This document shows, in pieces, positions 9,046 through 17,908 of a stretch of 64,000 bases of DNA. A model generated the notes under the pieces. That model saw only the letters and a list, made by a program, of their open reading frames with translations, had not been told where the DNA came from and ran no database searches. Every line of letters starts with the position of its first letter. Positions within the stretch are counted from its first letter, which is position 1. The position numbers and the translations under genes are program-made. This DNA comes from Candidatus Anaerobutyricum avicola (GTDB lineage: Bacteria > Bacillota > Clostridia > Lachnospirales > Lachnospiraceae), in NCBI GenBank assembly GCA_019113845.1, contig DXGQ01000053.1:1-64000 (forward strand), read 5' to 3'.

Positions 9046-9071
9046 TTTTTTCTTTTTTGATGATTTATAAT
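9043..9071 (+). promoter_or_regulatory. Promoter of the XRE-cupin regulator
   Basis: Plus strand: -35 TTGTTT (9043-9048), 17-bp spacer, perfect -10 TATAAT (9066-9071). The -35 overlaps the palindrome at 9030-9045, consistent with autorepression. Confidence 0.6.
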
Positions 9072-9090
9072 ACCTGTACGGAGGTTTATT

Positions 9091-9657
9091 ATGTTAAAGA
9101 TAAGAGAATACCGAAAACAACAGAATCTGACTATGAAGGAACTGGCTCAGGAAGCCGGCATGTCCATCAGTTATATTTCTCAGGTAGAACGGGGGGAAAT
9201 CGACCCTTCTCTGTCAAGTCTGAGGAGGATTGCTTCCGTGCTTCAGGTTCCTTTATATCTGCTTTTAGATGATATGGAAATCCGGGGAAACCTCACCCTG
9301 CGAAAGGAGCAGCAGCTTATCCGCTGCTCAGAGGACGGCAAGGTACTATACCGTTTCCTAAGTCCTCTTCCCTCTCCGGATTTTTCTCCCCAAACTCTTC
9401 TCATACACTTTGAGGTAGCTCCCCATGCCCAGGACGTGGCTGTGCCTATCCGGCACCACTCGGAAGAATCCATCTATGTCACGGAAGGAACCCTCACTGT
9501 GCAGATAGGGGAGACAGAAGTAGTTTTGAATCCCGGAGACAGCACAGTGATTGAAAAGGATTTTCCCCATATCTGCAAAAATACCGGAGATGTCCCCGTA
9601 AAAGGCATTTCTGCTATTTCGCCGCCGGTATGGGGACGGATGGATTTAGTAAGGTAA
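9091..9657 (+). CDS. XRE-family regulator with C-terminal cupin sensor domain
   Basis: A 188-aa protein. Residues 1-65 form a Cro/C1-type helix-turn-helix (MKELAQEAGMSISYISQVERG). Residues about 105-180 form a cupin barrel, with the metal/ligand-type HHSEESIYVTEGTLTV and NPGDSTVIEKDFPH patches. Such proteins sense small amines, amino acids or metals. GGAGG precedes the ATG. It is divergent from the dipeptide operon and overlaps in expression with the downstream AraC gene (stop immediately followed by that start), so it may serve either locus. Confidence 0.88.
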   Translation: MLKIREYRKQQNLTMKELAQEAGMSISYISQVERGEIDPSLSSLRRIASVLQVPLYLLLDDMEIRGNLTLRKEQQLIRCSEDGKVLYRFLSPLPSPDFSPQTLLIHFEVAPHAQDVAVPIRHHSEESIYVTEGTLTVQIGETEVVLNPGDSTVIEKDFPHICKNTGDVPVKGISAISPPVWGRMDLVR

Positions 9658-10956
9658 TTGTCTATGGACAGAGAACACTTTTCTTCTTCAGCTTCCAGGG
9701 ATCAAAGATATCTCCAGGTCATGATGGACATTTTTTCAAAAGCTACCGGTTTAAACGTAGTGGCAGTGGACTTGGGAGGCAATGCTTTTCTTTCCAGTGA
9801 AGATTACTCTCAGGTAGGTTTTTGTCAGTACATAAAAAGAACCCTTCCCGGCGGCTGTGAAAAATGCAGGAAAACCTATTATAAGGCCTGCCGGGAAGCC
9901 TTTCGCTGGAACGAGCCCTATTTCTTCACCTGCCATGCAGGACTTGTGATGTGGGCGGTCCCGATTGTCATGAATCAAGTTCACATAGGGGCCATGATCT
10001 GTGGGCAGGTCCTTTTGTGGGAGCCTGATGAACTCTTTTTTGAAGAGCTGGAACAGTTCCACACAGGCCTTCCCAGGGAGAATCTCTCCCGGCTGGAACA
10101 GGAGGCAAAAAAGCTAAAAGTTATTTCCGTAAAACAATGCCAGTCTTCCGCCAATCTTCTGTCAGTAATCGTAAAGTACATGGCCAACGCCTGTGACTCT
10201 GACCTTATGGAACAGAAAAGTCTTATGGAGTGGAGGCACGTTATCCAGAGCCGTCTGGAGGAGCAGACCAGCGCCCTGGCGGGAGAAACCTTCGATTTCT
10301 CTGTATATCTGAAACGAGAAAGGCGCTTTCTCCAGGCTCTGCGCATGGCAGACAAGGAAAAAAGTACCCGGCTGATTCCCTCGCTTTTCACAGATATTGA
10401 AATGCTCAGTAATCACAATCTGGACAAGATCCGGCAGATGCTGGAGGATTTGGTAACCCTCTCCTCCAGGGCGCTCATGGAGGCTGGTATAGAGACCGAT
10501 CCTATTCTCTCCCAGGTGCAGGAATACCGGAAAGGCCTTAAAGAATATCTGCACAGCGAGGAATTGTTCCGCTATACCTATCAGCTTTTCGGCAGACTTT
10601 TGGATTCCGCTTATCTCAGAGTGGAATCTCCGGAACACAACAGCATTATCAAAAACGTGCAGAAATATGTGGAAGACCATTACAGCGAAAAGCTCACAAC
10701 AGCCAGGATAGCTGCCAGCGTTTCCTTGAGTCCTTCTTATCTGTCTGCCCTATTTAAGGAGAAAATGCATCTTTCCATACATGATTATTTGATCCGGGTA
10801 CGGATTGAAAAGTCCATAGAGCTTATGGCAAACAGAGATTTAAGTATCAAAGAAATCATGGTTCAATGCGGAATTGAAAGTCAAAGTTATTATAATAAAG
10901 TGTTCAAAAAGTTTATCGGAGCAACCCCCGGCAGATACCGGAACCGGCTGCTCTGA
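9658..10956 (+). CDS. PocR-domain AraC-family transcriptional regulator
   Basis: A 432-aa protein starting at TTG 9658, directly abutting the XRE-cupin stop; ATG 9664 is the alternative. Residues about 20-185 are a PocR sensory domain with its Cys-rich segment (CQYIKRTLPGGCEKCRKTYY and FFTCHAGLVMWAVPIV). A middle helical region follows, and residues about 330-430 carry two AraC-type HTH motifs ending in GATPGRYRNRLL. PocR-AraC proteins commonly control corrinoid-dependent methyltransferase and related loci. The two genes that follow are exactly a corrinoid protein and an MttB-family methyltransferase, so activation of these is likely. Confidence 0.85.
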   Translation: MSMDREHFSSSASRDQRYLQVMMDIFSKATGLNVVAVDLGGNAFLSSEDYSQVGFCQYIKRTLPGGCEKCRKTYYKACREAFRWNEPYFFTCHAGLVMWAVPIVMNQVHIGAMICGQVLLWEPDELFFEELEQFHTGLPRENLSRLEQEAKKLKVISVKQCQSSANLLSVIVKYMANACDSDLMEQKSLMEWRHVIQSRLEEQTSALAGETFDFSVYLKRERRFLQALRMADKEKSTRLIPSLFTDIEMLSNHNLDKIRQMLEDLVTLSSRALMEAGIETDPILSQVQEYRKGLKEYLHSEELFRYTYQLFGRLLDSAYLRVESPEHNSIIKNVQKYVEDHYSEKLTTARIAASVSLSPSYLSALFKEKMHLSIHDYLIRVRIEKSIELMANRDLSIKEIMVQCGIESQSYYNKVFKKFIGATPGRYRNRLL

Positions 10957-10983
10957 GGAAAGGAAAAGGCGCAGGGGAATACT

Positions 10984-11646
10984 ATGGATATTTATGAAGA
11001 CATTCGGACAAACCTTCTCATGGGCCATGCCAAAGAAGTAAAGGCTCTGGTGGAAAAAGCCCTGGCCCTTAAGTATCCCCCGGAATCCATCTTAAAAGAC
11101 GGACTTATCCTGGGGATTGAAATGCTTTCCTATAAATTCCGGACCTGTGATGTTTCTGTTCCTGAAGCACTTATGTCAACCCGTGCTCTGAATATGGGAC
11201 TGAAAGCTGTCACTCCCTATCTGAAGGTAAGTCAGCGGCCCAAATCCTGCCGGGCCATTATCGGCACCGTGGAAGGAGATCTCCATGATATTGGAAAAAA
11301 TCTGGTAAAAACTTATGTTTCTACTTTGGACATTGAAGTTATCGACTTAGGGGTGGACGTATCAAAGGAGGAATTTGCTGAAGCTGTGCGGAAATGGAAG
11401 CCCCAGCTTGTAATGATTTCTTCCCTCCTTCTCACCACCGTAGATGAGATTAAAGAGGTGATACAGGAACTGAAAAAACAGCATCTCCGAAAAGATGTGA
11501 TCATCTTCGCAGGCGGCCTTCCTGTAACTCCCGAATTTGCCAAAGAAGCCGGGGCAGATTATTATTCCCATGATGCCCTGGAGCTTCGGAACTTTCTGGA
11601 TAAGAACCTGGACAAAATTTTAAAAGTTAAAAAGAGCAACAAATAG
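10984..11646 (+). CDS. Corrinoid protein of a methyltransferase system (MttC/MtbC-like)
   Basis: A 220-aa protein. Residues 1-85 form the helical cap domain of cobalamin-dependent methyl carriers. Residues 90-210 form the Rossmann-type B12-binding domain, with the cobalt-ligating motif D99-L-H101-D-I-G104 in GTVEGDLHDIGKN, followed by SLLLTT and AGGLPVT. It accepts a methyl group from a substrate-specific methyltransferase and hands it to a second enzyme that methylates tetrahydrofolate. It lies 27 bp after the PocR regulator and ahead of the MttB-like gene. The THF-methylating partner and the RamA-type reactivator are not in this window. Confidence 0.9.
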   Translation: MDIYEDIRTNLLMGHAKEVKALVEKALALKYPPESILKDGLILGIEMLSYKFRTCDVSVPEALMSTRALNMGLKAVTPYLKVSQRPKSCRAIIGTVEGDLHDIGKNLVKTYVSTLDIEVIDLGVDVSKEEFAEAVRKWKPQLVMISSLLLTTVDEIKEVIQELKKQHLRKDVIIFAGGLPVTPEFAKEAGADYYSHDALELRNFLDKNLDKILKVKKSNK

Positions 11647-11783
11647 TCAAATACAGCAACACAAATCCCTTTCTTCTTATGCTATTGTAAAGATACAAAA
11701 AACAGGCAGTTTTAAAGATATTTGTCAGACATTTAAAGCTGCTGCGGAAATTAACACAATACCATATGCAAGGAGGGATTTTT

Positions 11784-13223
11784 TTGAAACCAGAAGTTAT
11801 GTTTTTAAGCAAGAAAGAAGTGAAGCTTGTCCATGAAAAGGCTCTGGAAATGCTGGAAAATTTAGGTATGCGTTTTGAAGGCGCCGAGGCAAGAGAATAT
11901 TTTGTAAAAGCCGGGGCCAAAGAGGAGAACGGAATTGTGAAAATTCCCCGGTCTATTATAGAAGAGGGTCTGAAGACTATGCCTAAACGCAATGATTTTG
12001 TCCTGTATGGCAGAACTCCCGACAAAGATGTAAAGATCAGCCGGGAAATCCCTTCCATGGCAGCTATGACCATGGCTACCCATGTGCTGGACATTCATAC
12101 TGGCCAGAGGCGCAAGGCCACTGACGAGGATCTGGCCATGCTGACAAAAATGATGGAACGGATCGACACCGTCACTGTAGCCAGTGCTCTGATCACGCCC
12201 CAGGATGTTCCCATGCAGTCCTCAGACTGGTATACCTGGGCTACCTCTATTAAAAATACCACAAAACACATCACCGGCGGAGCCGTAGGCAAAGAAGGGG
12301 TCCGGGATGCCATTCGTATGGCCAGTCTGGCCATCGGCAGCGAAGAAGAATTTTTGAAAAGGCCCTTTATCTCTTTCTGGGTCCTGACCATGCCTCCTCT
12401 GCGGGTTGATGAGAATACCTCCAACGTGTTGATGGAAGCTGCCCGCTGGGGTGTTCCTTCTGTCATCAGTTCCGGCGGCATCCTGGGAATGACTTCTCCT
12501 ATGTCCGTAGAAAGCGCCCTGGTACATACCCATGCAGAAATCCTGGCATGTATTGCTTTGGCCCAGCTGGTAAATCCCGGATCTCCTGTGATCTACTCCA
12601 GCTTTGTCAGAGGAATGGACATGAAAACCATGTGTATCACCATGTCATCTCCGGAGAGTATTATCATGAAAGGGGCTATGGCACAGCTTGGCCGCTACAT
12701 CGAACTTCCTACCCAGATGCCTGCCAACTTAAGAGACGGTAAGATCCTGGATGCGCAGAATGGCTTTGAAACCGGTATGGGCGGAGCTGTAGGCGCCCTG
12801 TCCACAGACTTTATCATTGGTATGCAGATGGATATGGACCTGCTGGTAGATTTCGCTGATTTGATCTATTCTGACGAATGTATGCGTATTCTTCAGAGAC
12901 TGGCCCGCCCCATGAGTTTTGACGACGAAACCCTGGCCTACGACAATATGGAAGAAGTGGGCCACGGCGGAAACTTCCTGGAATCCGAACACACCCTTTA
13001 CAATTATCAGGAAGAACTGTGGACGCCACGGGTTATGGAACGGGGCAACTGGGAGAACTGGCAGTCCAAAGGTGCCAAAGATATCCGGGAGGTATGCCTG
13101 GCAGAGGCCAGAAAGCTCTATGACGAGGTAAAAGATGTGGAGCTGCTGTCCAAAGATGTGCAGAATGCCATCGACGCCATCGCTTCCCAATCGGCAGACA
13201 AAGCCAAAAATATTAAACGATGA
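11784..13223 (+). CDS. MttB-family (trimethylamine methyltransferase-like) corrinoid methyltransferase, non-pyrrolysine
   Basis: Start chosen at TTG 11784 because AAGGAGGG lies 6 bp before it; the in-frame ATG at 11766 overlaps that ribosome binding site. The 479-aa product is a TIM-barrel methyltransferase of the MttB superfamily (KRNDFVLYGRTPD, SSGGILGMTSPMSVESALVHTHAE and GGAVGALSTDF segments). The gene reads through without an internal amber codon, so it is not the pyrrolysine trimethylamine enzyme. Relatives of this kind demethylate quaternary amines such as glycine betaine, proline betaine or carnitine. The substrate here cannot be read from sequence. Its partner is the corrinoid protein just upstream; the 119-bp gap to that gene holds no clear promoter or terminator. 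Confidence 0.85.
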   Translation: MKPEVMFLSKKEVKLVHEKALEMLENLGMRFEGAEAREYFVKAGAKEENGIVKIPRSIIEEGLKTMPKRNDFVLYGRTPDKDVKISREIPSMAAMTMATHVLDIHTGQRRKATDEDLAMLTKMMERIDTVTVASALITPQDVPMQSSDWYTWATSIKNTTKHITGGAVGKEGVRDAIRMASLAIGSEEEFLKRPFISFWVLTMPPLRVDENTSNVLMEAARWGVPSVISSGGILGMTSPMSVESALVHTHAEILACIALAQLVNPGSPVIYSSFVRGMDMKTMCITMSSPESIIMKGAMAQLGRYIELPTQMPANLRDGKILDAQNGFETGMGGAVGALSTDFIIGMQMDMDLLVDFADLIYSDECMRILQRLARPMSFDDETLAYDNMEEVGHGGNFLESEHTLYNYQEELWTPRVMERGNWENWQSKGAKDIREVCLAEARKLYDEVKDVELLSKDVQNAIDAIASQSADKAKNIKR

Positions 13224-13241
13224 CCATAGAGTGCTGTATGC

Positions 13242-13261
13242 GGGCCGGGAAATTCCGGCCC
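13242..13261. other. GC-rich hairpin between methyltransferase and transporter genes
   Basis: A 7-bp stem, GGGCCGG / CCGGCCC, with a short A/T loop lies in the 60-bp gap. It has no U-tract and is more likely an RNA-stability or attenuating hairpin than a terminator. Confidence 0.4.
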
Positions 13262-13283
13262 GGCACAGATAAGGAGACTGCCT

Positions 13284-14180
13284 ATGAAACAGACTAATAA
13301 AGCCGCAGGCATGGCCGCCATGAGTATTGTAGTCTTCATTTACGGCATTTCCTATATTGCCAGAGAGGCTGTAGGAGTCTACCTGGGCACTACGGCTATT
13401 GTAGGACTGCAAATGGGCATTATGGCCCTGCTTTTCACCATTTATAACCTGGTTACTCATAAATCTTTTAAGGTAAAGAAAAAAGATTTATGTTGGATTC
13501 TTGTTTCCGGTATTTTCGGAACCACCTTTTTCCACGGTTTTACCCTTTTAGGCGTAAACTCCATCGGAGCCACGGTATCCTCCCTTCTCTACGGATTTGC
13601 CGCCGCCTTTGCCCTGATCATTGAAATACTTTTGTTCCGCAGAAAAAAAACTGCCCTGGGTATTGGAAGTATACTCATTTCCCTGATCGGAGTCTATATC
13701 CTGATGGACATGAACCTCCAGGATCTGGCTTCCACCAACTTTGAGGGATATATCCTGAATCTGGCCAGTATCGCCTCCTGGGTAATCTATACCTTCCTTT
13801 GCGATAAGATTCCTACGGAATATGACAAAACAGTGGTGCTGAACTATCAGGCCTTTGTGGGAGTAATCACCGTACTTCCCTTTGCCTTCTTAAATCCTGT
13901 GGCCGGCGAAGTACTCCTGAAGCCTCAGGTGTGGGGAAATCTGATCCTTTTAGGCGTCTTTAACTCCACATTTGCCTACTTCCTGAATCTCTACGCTATA
14001 AAGCAGATTGGCGTTACCTTGTCCAATCTCTTCCTGAACTTCATGCCTGTTGTCACTATTCTGGCAGCTCTGGTGCTGTATCACACAGTACCTTCCGCAA
14101 AGCAGGTGGTCGGAGGAATTTTGATTATTGCTTCGGTGTTTATGCTTAGCAGAGATCAGAAAAACATTGAAGAATGTTAG
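13284..14180 (+). CDS. EamA/DMT-superfamily transporter
   Basis: A 298-aa protein with ten predicted membrane helices arranged as two EamA repeats (about 10-135 and 150-290), the usual size of drug/metabolite transporters. It has AAGGAG before the ATG and lies 60 bp after the methyltransferase, in the same direction, ending at a strong terminator. Export of a demethylated amine product or uptake of a precursor is possible; the substrate is unknown. Confidence 0.85.
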   Translation: MKQTNKAAGMAAMSIVVFIYGISYIAREAVGVYLGTTAIVGLQMGIMALLFTIYNLVTHKSFKVKKKDLCWILVSGIFGTTFFHGFTLLGVNSIGATVSSLLYGFAAAFALIIEILLFRRKKTALGIGSILISLIGVYILMDMNLQDLASTNFEGYILNLASIASWVIYTFLCDKIPTEYDKTVVLNYQAFVGVITVLPFAFLNPVAGEVLLKPQVWGNLILLGVFNSTFAYFLNLYAIKQIGVTLSNLFLNFMPVVTILAALVLYHTVPSAKQVVGGILIIASVFMLSRDQKNIEEC

Positions 14181-14188
14181 ATAATACA

Positions 14189-14255
14189 AAATATCCCTGT
14201 ATCAGTCATGCTGAAAAAAGTTTCAGCCTGAACTCACACAGGGATATTTTTCTAT
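14189..14255 (+). terminator. Terminator after the corrinoid-methyltransferase operon
   Basis: A 12-bp stem, AAATATCCCTGT (14189-14200) with ACAGGGATATTT (14238-14249), is followed by TTCTATTTC. An inner CTGAAA/TTTCAG hairpin sits in the loop. It may also slow transcription from the minus side. Confidence 0.8.
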
Positions 14256-14340
14256 TTCAATTCTGGCTATTCTTTCCTTTCTGTTCCATAAATCTCAAAC
14301 TGCACCAGAGCCGGAAAAGGCGAGGGATCCTCCGTCTTCT

Positions 14341-16299
14341 TCAGATCGTGGATCCTGCGCAGTATCCGGTGCGCATTGCCTCCAGAATTTTGCCTGCCTT
14401 TCGGCAGTCGCCTACAAAGATCACCTCTTCTGCAAGATCATTCCATTTTTCATACTGTGGAAGGGTTCCTCTCATACCGGTAGCGTACAGAACCGTGTCC
14501 GCCTCTAAAAAACGTTCCTGCCCGTCTTTATCTGTGATCTTTACGCCATTATCTTCTACAGACTGCACTTTTGCAGAGCAGTAAGAATGTACGGCTCCTT
14601 CCATTTTTTCCAGCAAATGACGCCAATGGATATAGGGAGCATCTTTTGCCAGGCCGTCTTTCATCTCTACCACAGATACATCGTGGCCCTTCCATGCCAA
14701 TTCCAGACCTTCTTCACAGCCTGCCAGACCTCCTCCGATCATAACCACTTTCTTTCCAATAGAAATATGTTTCTTATAGATATCTGTCACATGATGCACT
14801 ATGGCCTTATCCAGCCCCGGGATAGGAGGGGACACAGGTTCTGCACCGCAGGCAATAATCAGAGTATCCGGTTTTTCTTCTGCGATCAGTTCATCAGTAA
14901 CCTCCGTGTTCAGGCGAAGCTCCAGATTGGGAGTTCTCTGTACATTGATTACCATAGATCTCAGAAATTTTACAATATCTGCTTTAAAAGAAATCTGTTT
15001 TGCATAGTCCAGGCTCCCTGCCAGATGGTCGTCCTTCTCACACAGGATCACATGATGTCCCCGCCGGGCAGCTGTGATGGCTGCTTCCATTCCCCCTGGA
15101 CCGCCTCCTGCCACCAGAACCTTTTTGGCATGCGGCACCGGTTCTTCTTTACGGGTATTTTCGTATTCTCTTCCCCAGGTGGGATTTACGCTGCAGCGGA
15201 GTACTCCTGAAGAAAAAGGCACATGGGGAATAAATCCAGCGCTTATACATGTTTCACAGCGAATACATTTTGTGATCTCCTCTGGCTTTCCAGCCTTTGC
15301 CTTTCTTGGCCAGCTGGGATCTGCGATAAACTGACGGCCTACCACAACAAAATCTGCTTTTCCCTCTGCCAGGGCATTCTCCATGAAATCCGGATCGTTA
15401 ATACCCCCTACCACAGAAACCAGAGACTTCTTGACTACAGCTTTGATCCTGGCCGCATTTTCCACATTACATCCTCTCGGATAGAAAACCGTAGGAAACA
15501 TTCTTGCGGAACTGCTGGTATCATGGAAAGTAGCGGCGGATACATGGATAATATCCACCTTGCCATCCAGAAGTTTTGCAAACTCTACAGTTTCGTCAAT
15601 GGTAATACCCCCCTCTGTTTCCTCATCTGCACTGAGTCTGAATTCCAGCAGCAGGTTTGGACATTTTTGACGGATACGATCTACGATCATCAATGGGAAA
15701 CGGGCTTTGTTTTCAATAGACCCGCCGTACTTATCCGTCCTGTGGTTGTTCAGATCTGACAGAAACTGGCTGATCAGCCATCCGTGGCCTCCATGGATAT
15801 TTACCATGTCACATCCGGCAAATTCTGCCATATATGCAGCCTGAGCATAGGCGTCTGCGATCATATCCATCATATTTTCGTCCATTTCAATAACCTTGTC
15901 TCCATACAGGTTTGCCTCCATAGGGCTGGGACCGATCACATATCCCCCTTCTGCCAGAAACGCTCCTTTTGCCCGGCAGCCGGAATGGGTCAGCTCGATG
16001 GATGCCAGAGCTCCCCACCTATGTACCGTATCCACTGTCTGTATCAGAGACGGCAAAAGAGTTTCATCATCCAGATGCGGCATCGTAGGATGAGCGTGAT
16101 CTGTCAGACTGTGGACGCCTGCCTCACCCAGAGTAACGATTCCGGCGCCGCCCTTAGCAATAGAATTATACATTTCATATGCTTCTCTGGTATAAAAGGG
16201 CACATCACCGCTGGGTGACATTGGTGCAGACTCAATACGGTTCTTAATATAAACATTTCTCACATGGATTGGCTGAAACAAATGTGGATATCTTGGCAT
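14341..16299 (-). CDS. NADH:flavin oxidoreductase of the Old Yellow Enzyme / 2,4-dienoyl-CoA reductase family (FMN, 4Fe-4S, FAD)
   Basis: Start chosen at ATG 16299 because AAGGAGG precedes it; an upstream in-frame ATG has none. The 652 residues comprise an FMN-binding TIM barrel (1-~340), a 4Fe-4S Cys cluster (CIRCETCISAG ... LRCSVNP), an FAD-binding Rossmann (VLVAGGGPGGMEAA) and a second nucleotide-binding Rossmann (KKVVMIGGGLAGCEEG). This architecture is shared by dienoyl-CoA reductases, bile-acid BaiCD/BaiH enzymes, trimethylamine dehydrogenase and betaine demethylases. Next to corrinoid methyltransferase genes, an amine-linked role is tempting but unproven. It is convergent with the DMT transporter and faces away from its AraC neighbour's promoter. 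Confidence 0.85.
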   Translation of the reverse strand: MPRYPHLFQPIHVRNVYIKNRIESAPMSPSGDVPFYTREAYEMYNSIAKGGAGIVTLGEAGVHSLTDHAHPTMPHLDDETLLPSLIQTVDTVHRWGALASIELTHSGCRAKGAFLAEGGYVIGPSPMEANLYGDKVIEMDENMMDMIADAYAQAAYMAEFAGCDMVNIHGGHGWLISQFLSDLNNHRTDKYGGSIENKARFPLMIVDRIRQKCPNLLLEFRLSADEETEGGITIDETVEFAKLLDGKVDIIHVSAATFHDTSSSARMFPTVFYPRGCNVENAARIKAVVKKSLVSVVGGINDPDFMENALAEGKADFVVVGRQFIADPSWPRKAKAGKPEEITKCIRCETCISAGFIPHVPFSSGVLRCSVNPTWGREYENTRKEEPVPHAKKVLVAGGGPGGMEAAITAARRGHHVILCEKDDHLAGSLDYAKQISFKADIVKFLRSMVINVQRTPNLELRLNTEVTDELIAEEKPDTLIIACGAEPVSPPIPGLDKAIVHHVTDIYKKHISIGKKVVMIGGGLAGCEEGLELAWKGHDVSVVEMKDGLAKDAPYIHWRHLLEKMEGAVHSYCSAKVQSVEDNGVKITDKDGQERFLEADTVLYATGMRGTLPQYEKWNDLAEEVIFVGDCRKAGKILEAMRTGYCAGSTI

Positions 16300-16422
16300 A
16301 ATAACCTCCTTGTTGTCAAATATTTTATTTAAAATCACTTTTTACGTTCTTTTTCCTATGCTTTTATATCCATATTAGCAGTTTGGTAGCTGAAATGTTA
16401 TTCTGTATCTTGATATCTCTTT

Positions 16423-17694
16423 TTAAAATAATGATGCTCCATCCTTGTTTTTGCTTCTGAATTCTCCGGGAGACATGCCACAGAAACGCTTAAAGCAGGT
16501 GCAAAAATAGCTGTAACTGTTCATTCCCACCTTGTAGGCGATCTGTTCTGTAGGCATGTCCGTGCCGATCAGCAATTCTTTGCTGTGGCTGATCCGGCAG
16601 TTTGTGAGATACTGTACAAAAGTCATGCCAAATTCCTCTTTAAATACCCTGGTAAAGTGCCCCTCGCTGAGGCCAACCAGTTTTGCCAGATGCTCCAACC
16701 GAATATTTTCCATATAATGTATTTCTATATACTCGCTTACCGGAATACGAAAAAGGTATTCTGTCCCTGCGTTTGTCTCTTCCAGCATTTTCGTAAATCC
16801 GCCAAAAAAGTCCATAAAATATTTTCTGGCATCTGCTATAAATCCGCAGGAAAGTACTTGTGCCATTATAGTATTGCTGTATTCTTTCATCCGCTTTTCG
16901 GCGATCCCGCAGCGGATACCATAATCGGAAATCTGTTGCAGCAGACGGATCAGTTCCATTTTTGCCAGATCAGGATTTACCTGTCCCTCCAAAAGGGCCT
17001 GCATCATAGACTGCAGCAAAATCTCCGTCCGCTGACAGTTTCCCCTTGAAAAAGCCGCCATAAATTCCGGATAAAACCCTCCAAGATCCATCTCTTTTTC
17101 CGGCAAGGGCACTTCTACATCTTCCAGAAAAATGCTGAACTCTTTTCCGGAAAAATAACTTTTATTCAGGGCCTGATCCATCTTTGGCTGCATCTGGGAA
17201 TACTGCCATATACGGCTGCAGCGGCGACTGATACAGATAGAAACTGTATAGTCGCTATGGCTGCGTATTTCTTCCTTGAACCGTTCCGTAATCCCGGACA
17301 GATAAGCATGTATATCCTTTTTTTCTTCTTCCTCGCAACATAAAAAGCATATGATCTTATCAATACCCACAAGATTTGCCATAAACCCTTTTAGTTCAAG
17401 TTTTCCCATACATTCCCGCAGTAAATTAATGAGTACAGTCTTCTGGTAAAATTCCTGAGTGATCTGCATCTTGCTGCTGTAATTGTAATAATCGTCCACC
17501 TGGATCAGCAAAAAACGATTGGGAAGACGGGTAAGACCTACTGTGGCAAGAGCTTCTTCTATTTTTTCCGGACGGATATTATTATAAATCAAACTGTAGG
17601 ATAATTCACAGGCCAGCACATTATGCATAGTAATATAGTCCTTCCAATAGTCCAGGTCTGCATAATGAGGAAAATCCCTTTTATCCCTTTCCAT
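16423..17694 (-). CDS. AraC-family transcriptional regulator
   Basis: About 423 aa if begun at ATG 17694, which has AAGGGGAG upstream; a GTG at 17718 lacks a ribosome binding site. The C-terminal ~100 residues hold the two AraC HTH motifs (RLEHLAKLVGLSEGHFTRVF and TEQIAYKVGMNSYSYFCTCF, ending MSPGEFR). The N-terminal 300 residues form an unassigned, GGDEF-like-spaced sensor region with many Cys. It lies between the flavin oxidoreductase and the divergently transcribed symporter, and probably controls one or both. This gene is noticeably A/T-rich. Confidence 0.83.
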   Translation of the reverse strand: MERDKRDFPHYADLDYWKDYITMHNVLACELSYSLIYNNIRPEKIEEALATVGLTRLPNRFLLIQVDDYYNYSSKMQITQEFYQKTVLINLLRECMGKLELKGFMANLVGIDKIICFLCCEEEEKKDIHAYLSGITERFKEEIRSHSDYTVSICISRRCSRIWQYSQMQPKMDQALNKSYFSGKEFSIFLEDVEVPLPEKEMDLGGFYPEFMAAFSRGNCQRTEILLQSMMQALLEGQVNPDLAKMELIRLLQQISDYGIRCGIAEKRMKEYSNTIMAQVLSCGFIADARKYFMDFFGGFTKMLEETNAGTEYLFRIPVSEYIEIHYMENIRLEHLAKLVGLSEGHFTRVFKEEFGMTFVQYLTNCRISHSKELLIGTDMPTEQIAYKVGMNSYSYFCTCFKRFCGMSPGEFRSKNKDGASLF

Positions 17695-17801
17695 AAGACC
17701 ATTTTTCTCCCCTTTCACTGCTGTATTAGTAATATTCTATCAAATTACTCAATATCACACAATATATTAATTTTTTATAATAATAAATCAAAATTATGAA
17801 A

Positions 17802-17829
17802 TTACTTTCTTACTTTAGCATAGTATAAT
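17802..17829 (+). promoter_or_regulatory. Possible promoter of the sodium:solute symporter gene
   Basis: A perfect -10 TATAAT (17824-17829) with a weak -35 TTACTT (17802-17807, 16-bp spacer) lies in a very A/T-rich divergent region. A weak -35 fits activation by the adjacent AraC protein. Confidence 0.45.
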
Positions 17830-17908
17830 TCAATCAAACTTTTTTCTATGCTGAAATTTTAAACAGACCATGTTTTTGTAGATACATGGCGGAAAGGAGA
17901 ACTCTTTT

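Noticed and set aside
11784..13223. Pyrrolysine-containing trimethylamine methyltransferase
   Set aside because: The gene has no internal in-frame amber codon and no pyl genes are visible.
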